A stretch of 64,000 nt of DNA, taken from contig NC_053139.1 of the NCBI RefSeq assembly GCF_016808335.1, forward strand, positions 38,684,464 through 38,748,463, read 5' to 3'. Within the stretch, counting starts at the first letter, position 1. Each line of letters begins with the position of its first letter. This document shows, piece after piece, positions 25,032 to 35,109 of the stretch. The notes under the pieces were generated by a model, which was not told the DNA's origin, did not search any database, and saw only the letters and a list, made by a program, of their open reading frames with translations. A program made the translations under genes and the position numbers. This DNA is from Panicum virgatum (Eukaryota; Streptophyta; Magnoliopsida; Poales; Poaceae).

Positions 25032-26868
25032 AACCATCGTGAACCATGAATCAAGACAAAATAAAATTGTGAAGGTACTAAGACACCAATGTCCAAAGAA
25101 GAAGTTTGACAGTTTTATCCTTGGGAGTATTTGGAGTGTGTGTTTCATGTAAGGTAATCTTGGGAATTATCCAAGTGGGTTTATCGTGGAGATGGCTGGT
25201 TGAAGACCAAGCAATTTTTTTGATGCCTTGGGCAGAGTCTTTCATTTGTGTAGTTGAGAGGCTAAGGTTAACGGGAAGGAAAACAGAGACATTTTGATCT
25301 AGCCTTTCGCCATTTTGTCATGTAATGTGTGAAGGAGTGGCTTGTAATACATCTTGAGCTTATCCAAAGATCATATTCATGAAAGATTGCCCTCTCCTTC
25401 TAATCTCAAATTTATTTTTTCACATTTTCAGTATGTCTTTGTGCTGCAATTTCAATTGAATTTGTAAAGACAAAATGGTGCTAGGATGATCGCAAACCGA
25501 ATCACTTATAAGAGCCCCCTAGATTTGATGAGCTCTCTCTATGTTTGCTTAAATTTCAAGCTCAAAATTTTCATCTCAAGTTCATGCCATTTTGTATTCA
25601 AGAAATTTGTCTTTAAAAATTGGTACTTTTGGAAGACCTGCCAGGAAAATTTTTGTCATATTGTCTTAAGCCTATAGTAGTTAAAATTTCATCAAATTTC
25701 CGATAGGTTGCCTTTGCAATTTTAGAATTTTTTGACATTATTTTGAATTCCTAAACTTTATTTTTAGAAGTCATTTTGGAAGATCGATCCAGATATTGTC
25801 TCCAAAGTTTTGGGCCTTATTTGGAAGTTTATTTCAAAAGTTCGGTTCTCGGTCCGAAAGTTCTGGTGAACAGTAACTTCTTAGCTAGTGTCAACTTGGA
25901 ATTTTTTATGGGTAGTGTTTTTCAGACAGTATGTCAGCTTGCTTTGCTTAGTTTGATTTCCACTTCGATTTCAAGTTTTATTTGCTAGCATCATTCCTAG
26001 ATCCCGTGAGTTTGTTCTTCTATATATATTTCTAAAGCAAGCAACGAATCCTTCATGCGTTCTGTCAACTCCAATTTTTCGTTCGTCCTCAGGTGACTTG
26101 CTCGTGTCTGAGACTTGAGTTGGAGTCGAACATGGCCGCCGCACCGAGCTCTTGGCGCGCACGTCAAGGAGCGAGCTTGGCCCGTGCAGCAATAAAGCTG
26201 AGTCCGTGAGCGCGTGAACCTCCTACGCATCGGAAAAAATAGACATCCACTCAGCGTCCTATCTCCGCTCGGTATCTCTGTTCCTACCCTTGCCGTCACC
26301 GAGGTGCCCACTCCACCACCACTGTGGTGGTGGCGAGAAACCCTGACACCACAACACGCCGTGTCTAGCGTGTTATCAAAGGGGCAATTACATGCTCATG
26401 CTCAGCAAATCTAACTGCTGACTCCAATCTCCTTTGTGCTACTCACGATTTTGCTTGCATGGCGTGGTGTTAGTTCTACGTTGTTGCTCGGTGGTCATTG
26501 CTACGCCTGCTACTGTATGCACTTTAATAAGCTTGATTTCTGCACGAGAGCTTCAAATCTAAGTATTTTGGAAATAGTTGATGTGAATTAAATATTAGGC
26601 TATCACCTATGTTTCAGGGCATGTCTATTGAGGAGGGGCATGTGAAGTTTTTTCCCCATTGCAACCCAATGTTTCTAGCCCGTCAATCCGAATCCTAATC
26701 GGAGTCCGGACAAATCAATCTGAATTCTAATTGAAATTGGACAAATCAATCTGAATCTCAATCGGAACACGAACAATATAATCAATGTCTCATACAATCA
26801 CGACAGGGCTTATACATGAAGTGAATGAACACAAAGTTGATAGTATTAAGTAGGTCTGTTATATTATC
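25032..26868. other. Intergenic sequence, no gene seen
   Basis: Stop-rich AT-rich DNA with a GC-richer patch at 26090-26350 in which no protein family is recognisable. At 26680-26770 a degenerate short repeat (CCTAATCGGA, CAAATCAATCTGAATTC, CAAATCAATCTGAATCTC) is visible. Confidence 0.4.
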
Positions 26869-26895
26869 CATAGCAACGCACGGGCTCTATACTAG
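26868..26895 (+). mobile_element. Possible Helitron 3' terminus (plus strand)
   Basis: The sequence GCAACGCACGGGC followed by TCTATACTAG and then T has the form of a grass Helitron 3' end (GC hairpin arm, about ten bases, CTAG, insertion beside T). The left arm of the hairpin (CCATA) is decayed. No 5' end was identified. Confidence 0.35.
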
Positions 26896-26899
26896 TAAT

Positions 26900-27810
26900 T
26901 ATAATGTGAACTTAACGGTTGCTAGCAGAGAGACCTCATTGGTAAATTTTAGATGCAGGCCAAAGTTTTTGTGAAGAATTTTTGTTGACTCCATCCCATT
27001 CACCAGTGCGATTGTCCATCCATCTATTGCTTGGCACGTGTATGTGTAGTTATCATTCACGCAAACCCATGTGTATCATGAAGAAAACAACAAAATTGTC
27101 ACTGCACCTTACAGTACTTGAACCTGACGGTGACATTATGTAGGCAAAGGACTATATTATAGAGCACATTGCTATAATGGTTTAAGTATCGATCCCCAAT
27201 GCCATTTGTATGTATTCAAAAGGAAAAGAACATGCATATATATCATTATATAAGGACAAACACAGAGCTATTCTTTGCTTGTCATGTTCCTTCTAAATTA
27301 AAAGGGACCAAAAAAAATTACATGGAGAGGTAATTATACACGTTTTTTTTAGTTTCGGAGAAGAGTGTGTGAGAGAAAATATAAACTCATATACTGTATG
27401 TCAATAGCTAGCGCGAAGACTCAGGATCCGCTGATCATCAGCAGCAGTATCCATGTAGTAACACATTTGTTTATGAATTTTGAGAAGCACCAGCCACCAC
27501 ATGCGTAGGACAAAATAGCCCTTTGTCCAGTCCCAAACTTAAAGTTAAATTTATCCCTTTTGTCGCACGCACTGACCATCATATCCCTTTTCTCGGATGA
27601 GAGAGAGAGAGATGGCCAGATCGATCGGTTGGGCTCCACCTCCATGGCAGCGTAGATAGATGAAGCAGGTAGCTAGCGTAGCGCGCGCAGCAGCAGCATA
27701 GCACGGATGGGATGAACAGCGGAAGAGGGCGAGCCGTCCCAATCGAGCCCATCAATGCGTGCTCGATGGATCTGATCGATCGAGCATAATCTATCTATCT
27801 ATCTATGTAT
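26900..27810. other. Intergenic sequence, no gene seen
   Basis: No recognisable coding sequence on either strand. It includes a GA repeat at 27598-27612 and a TATC/CTAT microsatellite at 27789-27805. Confidence 0.4.
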
Positions 27811-28086
27811 GGGTGTATTTAGATCCAAAAAAAACTCCAAACTTTCAATCACATCGAAATCACATCAAAACATTAAATATAGCAAATGACCCATGCATAG
27901 AGTACTAAATATAGGTAATAAAAAAACTAATTGCATAATTTTGATGTACGTTGCGAGACGAATCTTTTGAGCCTAGTTAAGTCATGGTATGACAATATTT
28001 ACTACAAACAAATGAAATATACTACAATGTGCTACAGTGTCCGATGTGATTTTTTCTACCCGTTTTCCAAGTATCTAAACACAGCC
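27811..28086. mobile_element. MITE of the GTTTAGTTC / GAGACGAATC superfamily
   Basis: Starts GGGTGTATTTAGATCC and ends GTATCTAAACACAGCC, giving inverted termini, with TAT on both sides as a possible 3-bp target duplication. The interior carries GCGAGACGAATCTTTTGAG, shared with the copies near 33230, 41920, 42745, 43665, 44281 and 51473. Confidence 0.65.
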
Positions 28087-28294
28087 TATCTATCGAACCA
28101 AGTAGTCTGCCTCTTCCCTTTCCCCGCCCTGCGCCCGCGCTGTTCCGCATTGACGCCCGCCACTGTTCATCTAGTCTGCCTCCCATTATACCTTTAACCT
28201 TGCTTGTCGGTTCCAAGTTACTGTGCACCATTACGCTGCGCTTCATTACCCTCTCGCAGTACACAGGGCGTGCTAGCTGTCCTCTCTCTCTGCG

Positions 28295-28300
28295 TATATA
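28295..28300 (+). promoter_or_regulatory. Candidate orphan core promoter (TATA box)
   Basis: TATATA preceded by a CT-rich stretch and followed about 25 bp on by ATACACGGCGAGATCAGTG, the spacing of a plant TATA promoter. The 200 bp upstream are GC- and CT-rich. No open reading frame of note follows, so any transcript would be non-coding. The call rests on composition only. Confidence 0.2.
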
Positions 28301-28413
28301 GCCCTGCAATGCATACACGGCGAGATCAGTGATTACTCAACGGTATATATAGTAATACTACTACTAGTATTGCACAATGCATATATGTATATGAATATAA
28401 ATCTATGCTGTAT

Positions 28414-28599
28414 ATCAGAAGCAAATCAGTCTTTTCGTGCAACCGTGCAAACTTCTAATCTGGACCGCAGGATCAACATCTAAGTGGTAATGGGGGATTG
28501 AATAATTTTACACTTAACCACGCATCCCCTTGGATGTTGATCCCGTGGTTCAGATTAGAAGTTTGTACGGTTGCACGAAGAGGTCGGTTTACATCTGAT
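28414..28599. mobile_element. Foldback MITE with long inverted arms
   Basis: The left arm begins ATCAGAAGCAAATCAG and the right arm ends GGTTTACATCTGAT. Both arms share GTGCAACCGT, AACTTCTAATCTG and GGATCAACATC in inverted order, about 70 bp per arm, with a short AT-rich loop (28487-28525). The same family recurs at 54212-54457. Confidence 0.75.
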
Positions 28600-28619
28600 A
28601 ACGTTGCCTTACGTATATG

Positions 28620-29400
28620 CATATATACTATATTTATATTTATGATATATATTACCCATTGCTAAATTAACATGGCAAGCATTAAGCAAGCAACCTTGTG
28701 GTATGATCTATGATGTGTACAGCCGGCCGGCCATCACAGCCAGCAAGGGCCAAGGAGAAACAAACAGCACAGCAGCAGACTGCAGGAGGGCAACACTGTT
28801 TGGCATTAATTCAAAGGCCAAGGGGGGGCCGGTAAAACCAAAAAACCTACTGTGGAAGCCTAGCTAGGGTTTACCCTGCATCTGCATTGCCTCCCCCATG
28901 AATGGAACCATGGGCCCACCAGGCTGAGCCACCCATGGGCCTGCACGGGGGCCCAATGTGTAGTCGCCTGTCGTTTGGGCTCGGTTAGGTCTAGCATGCA
29001 TGCTCGGGTGTCGTCGCTGGGTACGTGTGCCTTTTGCTTCTCTTCTTCTGGTTCCGAGTTGAGTTGGTCATCAGCTTCGTTGTCGCCTACTGTTCATCTG
29101 AGTCAGAGAAATCAACACACGCCAGCTCTTTTGCTGCTAGAACTGATTTTTTTAGGGCATTCATATTCGCTGATAAACTACTTTAAGGATCGACCTTTAT
29201 TGTTTATAGAGCCTGAGCAACATTAGCTTAATCATGAAGTATCAAACCTCAAAGATCCCCACGACGAAATTTATGGGGAAAAAAATCCTCTGAAATAAAA
29301 CGACGCTTATCGGAACATCTATATCTTGGTTCCCATATATACAGCCTTAAATTCAAACCAACTTGACGAAATGACAACATTTAAAAGTTAACTGGGCATG
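28620..29400. other. Intergenic sequence, no gene seen
   Basis: No supported coding sequence. It has a GCCGGCCGGCC palindrome at 28723-28733 and a GC-rich patch near 28900-28960. Confidence 0.4.
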
Positions 29401-29404
29401 GTTA

Positions 29405-29716
29405 GAGCAACTCCAACAGATTAATCTTCTCATTTCCTCTTTCTCACCATATAGAGAAATCTCATTTCTCAATTTCAACATATATGAAAGAAGTGCTCCA
29501 GCAAATTGATTTTCCCCCCTTTATATATGGAAAGGGAGATGTGATGTCTCCCCTTTCTATTGGGGATTGGAGAGAAATTATTGGGGATTGAGAAAAAATA
29601 AAGGGAAAAGGGAGATGGAAAATCAATCTGTTAGAGTAGGTTTTTTCAACATCAATCCCCTATATTGAGAAAAAGTGGAAAGGGGAAAGGAGAAGATCAA
29701 TCTGTTGGAGTTGCTC
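29405..29716. mobile_element. MITE with GAGCAACTCCAACAG termini
   Basis: A 312-bp element with inverted termini GAGCAACTCCAACAGATTAA and GAGCAACTCCAACAGATTGA (right end, complement), matching for over 30 bp with few mismatches. TA flanks both sides. The interior has repeated AAAGGGGAGA / TTGGGGATTG motifs. Non-coding. Confidence 0.75.
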
Positions 29717-29719
29717 TAA

Positions 29720-31165
29720 GCCCAACTAATTAATAACAGGATGAGCTGAGACCATGTCAGAACATACCTTTGACCCACTCGTACGGCGCCAGGCTACTTC
29801 AACACTACAGAGTGACGACCTTGTCACATGTGGACGCTTTCAAGGGAAATAAATAAATTTAAAATTGATTCTCCAAATAATGGCGCGCCAACCCGTTGAC
29901 ATTTAGAGTCCAAAACCCTATTATCTTTGTTATTACTTGACAGTGATGATTCCATTGTTTACTATCTGGAGATTTATTGATGAGTTAAATCTATTTTATA
30001 GCACGCCCTGAGCGCGCTCGCATACTTTAGCTATATAAGATTTGATCAACTCCCATGGGAACCAAGATAAAGATGTTCTGTATATATGGACTGGGTGATG
30101 TGTCACATCTAGAAGAACAGTTTGTACTTACCTACTAATATCAATATAGTTACAGTATCACATATGAGGTAACCAACAGTTTAACACAGTCAATGAAGAT
30201 TCAGGAACGGTGGTCAATTCAACATGCGATATATATAGCTAGCATGACCGCCGCAGCTGGCCGGCCGGGGGATATCTGGTAGGTACACATTAGGTAGATT
30301 TTGTGAAATCCTAAAGAAGAAGCTGTAGGTTACTACATCAGGGCAGCATGATCTATATCTGACTAAGAATGTTTAATTATTTGTAAGCTATAGTCCTGAT
30401 GACTACTAGGATTATTTGAGATCAAGTCAAGTTTATGACTTTATGTGACGGGTATATGTATGTAAAACATCCGGTGCCTGATAGAGATAGAGGCATACGC
30501 ACGCACGCACGGGCCCGCATGTTGGTGCACCGACAATGCATACTCATGGCACTGGAGACTTTTCTGCCCCCCGTTTTTTTTGTATGACTAGTTCGCCACC
30601 ATGTCCAGCATTTTGTTGCCTAGCTAGCTCACGTTGGTGTGACTAAATTTCGAATCAAGTTTTAGGTTTCAAAGATCCACTCCGATCCGATCCACGACGT
30701 GTTCATCTCTCTCTCTCTCTCTCTGTGTACATACATGTGTATATATATATACACATGTTCAATTTAAAGTGGGGTTGGCTAGCTAGGTTCAGTTATCATT
30801 TTCCCATTGAACAGGAAGTCTCCTATGAAAGTAGGAGAGGGACACCATCAGTAATTAACTATCAGCACGAACATCACGCAAAAGCGCTAGATTTCTTTCG
30901 GTCTAAAAGAAACAAGATTTCGGGAGCCCCCTTGCACTTCCACTCTTTCTTTGAGCCGTTCACCGTACTTTATTTTCTGTGGAGAATTTTAACTCCATCA
31001 TTTTCTATGTTTCTTGTTCTCATCAGCATATTCCAGTGGGCATCCCACTGGTGTGTCCCCCCCCCCCCCCTCTTTCCCGTTTCATGCGTCAAAATAGGCC
31101 CTCAATTTTTTTTACTTTACTTCATGCTTTACCACTCATGTTTTTTCAAACATCACCACATTGTA
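29720..31165. other. Intergenic sequence, no gene seen
   Basis: AT-rich DNA with short microsatellites: CT repeat 30705-30723, TATATA 30738-30751, poly-C 31057-31069. The open frame at 30725-31210 (161 codons) starts in the microsatellite, is phenylalanine/serine-rich and resembles no family. Confidence 0.4.
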
Positions 31166-31171
31166 GTGCTA

Positions 31172-31428
31172 CTTCCTCCGTCCCAGAATATAGCTATGCT
31201 TAGACTTTAAAGTACAATATTTTCAATTTTAACTACAAATAGAAAAATAATCATAGAGGCTAATAACATTGAAATTATGTTCATAGATTTATTGTGAAAC
31301 CAACTATTATAACATGTAATAATATTTTGTGTTTGAAATAATTTATTTTTAGAGATATTGTTGGTCAAAGTTAAAAAAATATGACTTTAAAAAGTCTAAA
31401 TGTAGCTATATTCTGGGGGTGGAGGGAG
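31172..31428. mobile_element. Stowaway-type MITE
   Basis: A 257-bp element with inverted termini CTTCCTCCGTCCCAGAATAT and (complement of right) CTCCCTCCACCCCCAGAATA, and inner TAGCTA/TAGCTATA matches. TA precedes it; the right-hand TA appears mutated to TT. Interior AT-rich, non-coding. Confidence 0.75.
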
Positions 31429-31430
31429 TT

Positions 31431-33030
31431 TTTTTTTATAGAAATTTTACAATGGTTGAAAAAAATAGGAGCCGTCCATTTGATAAAACTCCACGGTGGT
31501 GAAGGTAGGAAGTACCCAGAAATACCTAGAGTAAAGTACCTGGTATTTACAAAATGTGGGACCAAATACTAATTTAATTTAATTTTTATAAATATTTTCC
31601 ATAGATCAATGGCTAGAAAAAATTTAAGATAAAAGTACATGAAAGTACCCTTTGGTACTTTATAATCATTGTAAAAGAGCTTTTTTTTACGTAACGAGAA
31701 ATTAATTGAGGCATGTGTTATTGGTGCTATGGCTGACCTAGTAGGAGGTTCGGAGAATCGAAGAGATGGCGGTCAATTGTCAATCTTCTAGTACCTCGTC
31801 CACTACCAGCAGTGTATGCTAACATGCTATGTACGTGTCACTACGCAACCAACATCTCACAGTCACTAGCTAATTATTGTATTCCCATTGATAAATAATA
31901 ATGTCACCTTCTTGACCTGTTTCATCAATACCCTTTTTATGATATGTTTTTTTTTGAAGAAAACCTTTTTATGATATGGTTCGCCACAAACCTTAGTGCC
32001 TGAAGTAAAAAAAAAACTTTATTTGAAATCTTTGGGTGTAGATAGTGTTTACAGGATTTACAGTAGAAGTATATATAGACGTATATATAGTGAGGTTAAT
32101 TTGCACGCGGCAAAGAGTGGCACGTCCAAAGTGAATATCGCAGGGGTCGAGCAGGGCAACCCCCCACCCCCACTAAGGAAACATGCATGTGTGCATCTTT
32201 TTGTGCTGTCAAAACCCAAACCCAAACTAATATATACACGGAAGAAATCTTAGCAACTCAACCAAAAAGGGGCTAGTAGCTATCTAACGAGACATTGAAA
32301 CAAATAAAGTGAAATGCGTAAAGAGATAAAAGGGACCAAAATTTAACATGTGCAAGATCATATATATCAGTCACCAATTCAAGATTATTCATGGCTGAAA
32401 ATATAGATTTACAGTAAGACAGGGTATCGATAAAAACGAAAAAAAAATGTTTTAGCAATCAAAGGTATCTGGGAAACATAGCACGATCGAAAGTCCCTTT
32501 CGCCACTGTCCACACCACTTGTCTGCTATCCTTGGCACTACTCGACCGTCCTCCTTGCAACATCAAACTCTTTGTATATTGCAAGTGCCGACATGCCTTT
32601 ACCCCCATTATCTTTTCCAATTTAAAATTGATATCGAGGCGGATAATAAAAAACAATAATATTTTCTAGGCTTTTGTTATTTACATTTAGGGTCATCATA
32701 AGGAAAATGCCACTATTAAATTAATTTATTCTAAAAGTTACTTTTATATATGGTTATTGCAACTGAATAAAAACTTGAGCTTTGTTACAATGATTGTAAA
32801 GTATCGATTGGGTACTTTCAAATACTTTTGCCTTGATTTTTTTTCTGGCCGTTGATTAATGCAAGGTATTTATAAAAATTAAATTAGTATCCGATCACAT
32901 TTTTTGGTACTTGGTCCCACATTTTTTATCACCAGATACTTTAGTCTAGGTACTTCATACTTTGACCACCGTATGATTCTATTAGATGGACAACTCTTAT
33001 TTTTTCAATCATCATAAAAATTCTCTAAAA
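31431..33030. mobile_element. 1.6-kb element with about 250-bp terminal inverted repeats (MULE-like structure)
   Basis: The segment 31431-31682 recurs in inverted orientation at about 32770-33030. Shared blocks, in order from each end, are GGTTGAAAAAAATA / GATTGAAAAAATA, CCGTCCAT / TTGTCCAT, ACGGTGGT, GAAGTACC, AAATGTGGGACCAA, TACTAATTTAA, TTTTTATAAATA, TCAATGGC / TCAACGGC, GAAAGTACCC and AATCATTGTAA. Arms this long are typical of Mutator-like elements, but I could not fix the ends or a 9-bp target duplication. The 1.1-kb interior has no convincing transposase. Open frames of 60-85 codons there (31996-32253, 32459-32656) match no family I recognise. Confidence 0.7.
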
Positions 33031-33126
33031 ACTTTTGAGAAACAAAATAAGTGCTTAACTAACATAGTTCAGATTGATATCCATTCACCCCCAACCTGCG
33101 CTTAAACACTTCGATATGACAAATTA

Positions 33127-33360
33127 GGTCTTGTTTAGTTCGAAATTTTTTTTGGGTTTTGGCACTGTAGCACTTTTCGTTGTTATTTGGTAATTAATGT
33201 CCAATTATAGACTAATTAGGCTTAAAATATTCGTCTCGTGCTAATCAGTTAGATTGTATAATTAGTTATTTTTTTCAACTACATTTAATACTCCATGCAT
33301 ATGTCCAAAAATTCGATGTGACAGGTACTGTAGGAAATTTTTTTGGAACTAAACAGGGCC
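33127..33360. mobile_element. MITE of the GTTTAGTTC / GAGACGAATC superfamily
   Basis: Starts GGTCTTGTTTAGTTCG and ends GGAACTAAACAGGGCC, giving inverted termini (GGYCYTGTTTAGTTC). It contains the shared core ATATTCGTCTCGTGC near 33230 in inverted orientation. Non-coding. Confidence 0.75.
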
Positions 33361-33361
33361 G

Positions 33362-34222
33362 TATTCCGTGCTTATGCATGGCTCGCCCCTATTGAACTGA
33401 ACATTATGTTTCAACACAAATTAATCAATACTACATGGATTTCTGACTGCTAACAGTTAGTTGCACATGCAAGAAACTTAAATTTAATTACTGTTAAAAT
33501 TCTTGCAAATATTTGGCCAAATAATGTAGCCAAAGGCGGCACCGGTCAAGAGGTCCCACGCACCAGTCAAAGCAAGAATTTGCCATGCGCTAGCTAGTGG
33601 CAATCCAAGTACAACTTCCAACCACAGGTTAGTTTGCACTAGAAAAAAATATTCTGCGGGGTGCACGCTGCTACCTGAAGCCAAAGGCCTGTCTCAGGCT
33701 GTGGCAACAGGCAGCCCGCCTGTCAAGGTGAACTAGTATTTATATATTAACCAAAATAAAGAGAACAGGACTTGTAGACACTCAAATTAAGTACACAAAC
33801 AAGCAAAGCAATTAACAACCACAGTGATTATTTAACCACCAAGGCAATCTATGACTTAACTTGCAAAAGCTGCTGCCCAAAAAGGTCAGCTTTGGTATCC
33901 CACTACACAAAGCAAAAGTGGCCTATCTAGACAATATACATGATGCATACATGTAGTATCGTCACAACTTGTTTCCCCTTCATCACTCCTTTTTCTATCT
34001 TTATTATTATTTATTTATTTACTTATTAATTTATTTATGACAGCACGCCATAATTCGTATGATTTTTAATTCGTATCATATACTTCGAATATAGGTTTTT
34101 TACTTTCGTGAATAATGGTCAAAGTGTGTGCCGTGTCGTCGATGTCCAAAACATCGCTCTTCTGAAAGTGGGCCCAATCTGTGTTACTTAGTAGCCTCCT
34201 TGCTGACTCCATCTTCTCGTCT

Positions 34223-34226
<4 letters not shown>
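33362..34226. other. Intergenic sequence, no gene seen
   Basis: AT-rich, with a TATT/TTTA low-complexity stretch at 34000-34040. No supported coding sequence. Confidence 0.4.

Positions 34227-34280
<54 letters not shown>
34227..34280. repeat. CT dinucleotide microsatellite (about 54 bp)
   Basis: Uninterrupted CT repeat about 830 bp upstream of the WIP start codon. A second one (34950-34981) lies about 130 bp upstream. GA/CT tracts near plant promoters can bind BBR/BPC-type factors, but that role here is inference. Confidence 0.95.
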
Positions 34281-34281
<1 letters not shown>

Positions 34282-34946
34282 GGTGGGACACAGCAACATG
34301 CATGTAACGGTAGCATGATGCATGCGAGCTTGTCATGGTGCCACATCATCTAGCCTATCTTCTTCTCTGTGATTATCTCTGTTTGAGCTTGTTTAGGACT
34401 TGATGCATGCATGTGCACGTTATAGTACTACCCGTCTAACTTATTGCTTTGTCGCGGTGCAAATTTTAGTGATTGGTATGATTACACACTTGAATATTTT
34501 TTCCATCTTGCCATTTTCACTACGCATGCATAGGATGACTTGGTGTTGGTGTATTTTTTTAATTTGGTACTATATCTATAGCTAAATTTTACAGGAGTTC
34601 ATGCATGTTTGTTTCAACGTCCGTGTGGTGTAAGTTTTGTCTTTGGTCAATGAATTATTGCAGGGAGAATATTTGGTTCCCATGCTGATGCTTCCATGGG
34701 AATTGAAGAATTCATGCTTCCAAGTCCCAAGGTTTTTCACCATGCATTTACTACTGAGTACAGCATCCTGATTCATCAGTGTGAGCTCCTCAAACCTTTG
34801 GTTTTGTTCCTACTCGCCATCAACCTTGATCGATCTTTTTCTCTCTCTGCTGTCAGCCAGGTGCGATCACTGATCTTTCTCTCTCTAGAGAACTTCCCTT
34901 TCATCCACGCTACAACCTCATTTACACCTTTAGGGCTGCAAGCACA

Positions 34947-34949
<3 letters not shown>

Positions 34950-34981
<32 letters not shown>
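34950..34981. repeat. CT microsatellite in WIP promoter
   Basis: About 32 bp of CT repeat just upstream of the predicted TATA element of the WIP gene. Confidence 0.95.
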
Positions 34982-34986
<5 letters not shown>

Positions 34987-35028
34987 TAGCTAGTAAGTGT
35001 ACAGCAGCGGCTGCAGCCCCTTCTCTCT

Positions 35029-35036
35029 CTATAATA
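35029..35036 (+). promoter_or_regulatory. Predicted TATA element of the WIP gene
   Basis: CTATAATA within a CT-rich stretch, about 75 bp upstream of the start codon. It would put the transcription start near 35060 and give a short CT-rich leader. Confidence 0.45.
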
Positions 35037-35109
35037 GTTCCTCCTCTCCCTCCCATCCACACCTCTTCTTCTCTATCTTCAGCTCCACTCCAGTCCAGCT
35101 GCCTCCACC

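Noticed and set aside
30344..30355. CAGCATGATCTA, identical to the 3' part of miR167
   Set aside because: Only 12 bases match, the 5' seed part does not, and no fold-back precursor is evident around it.
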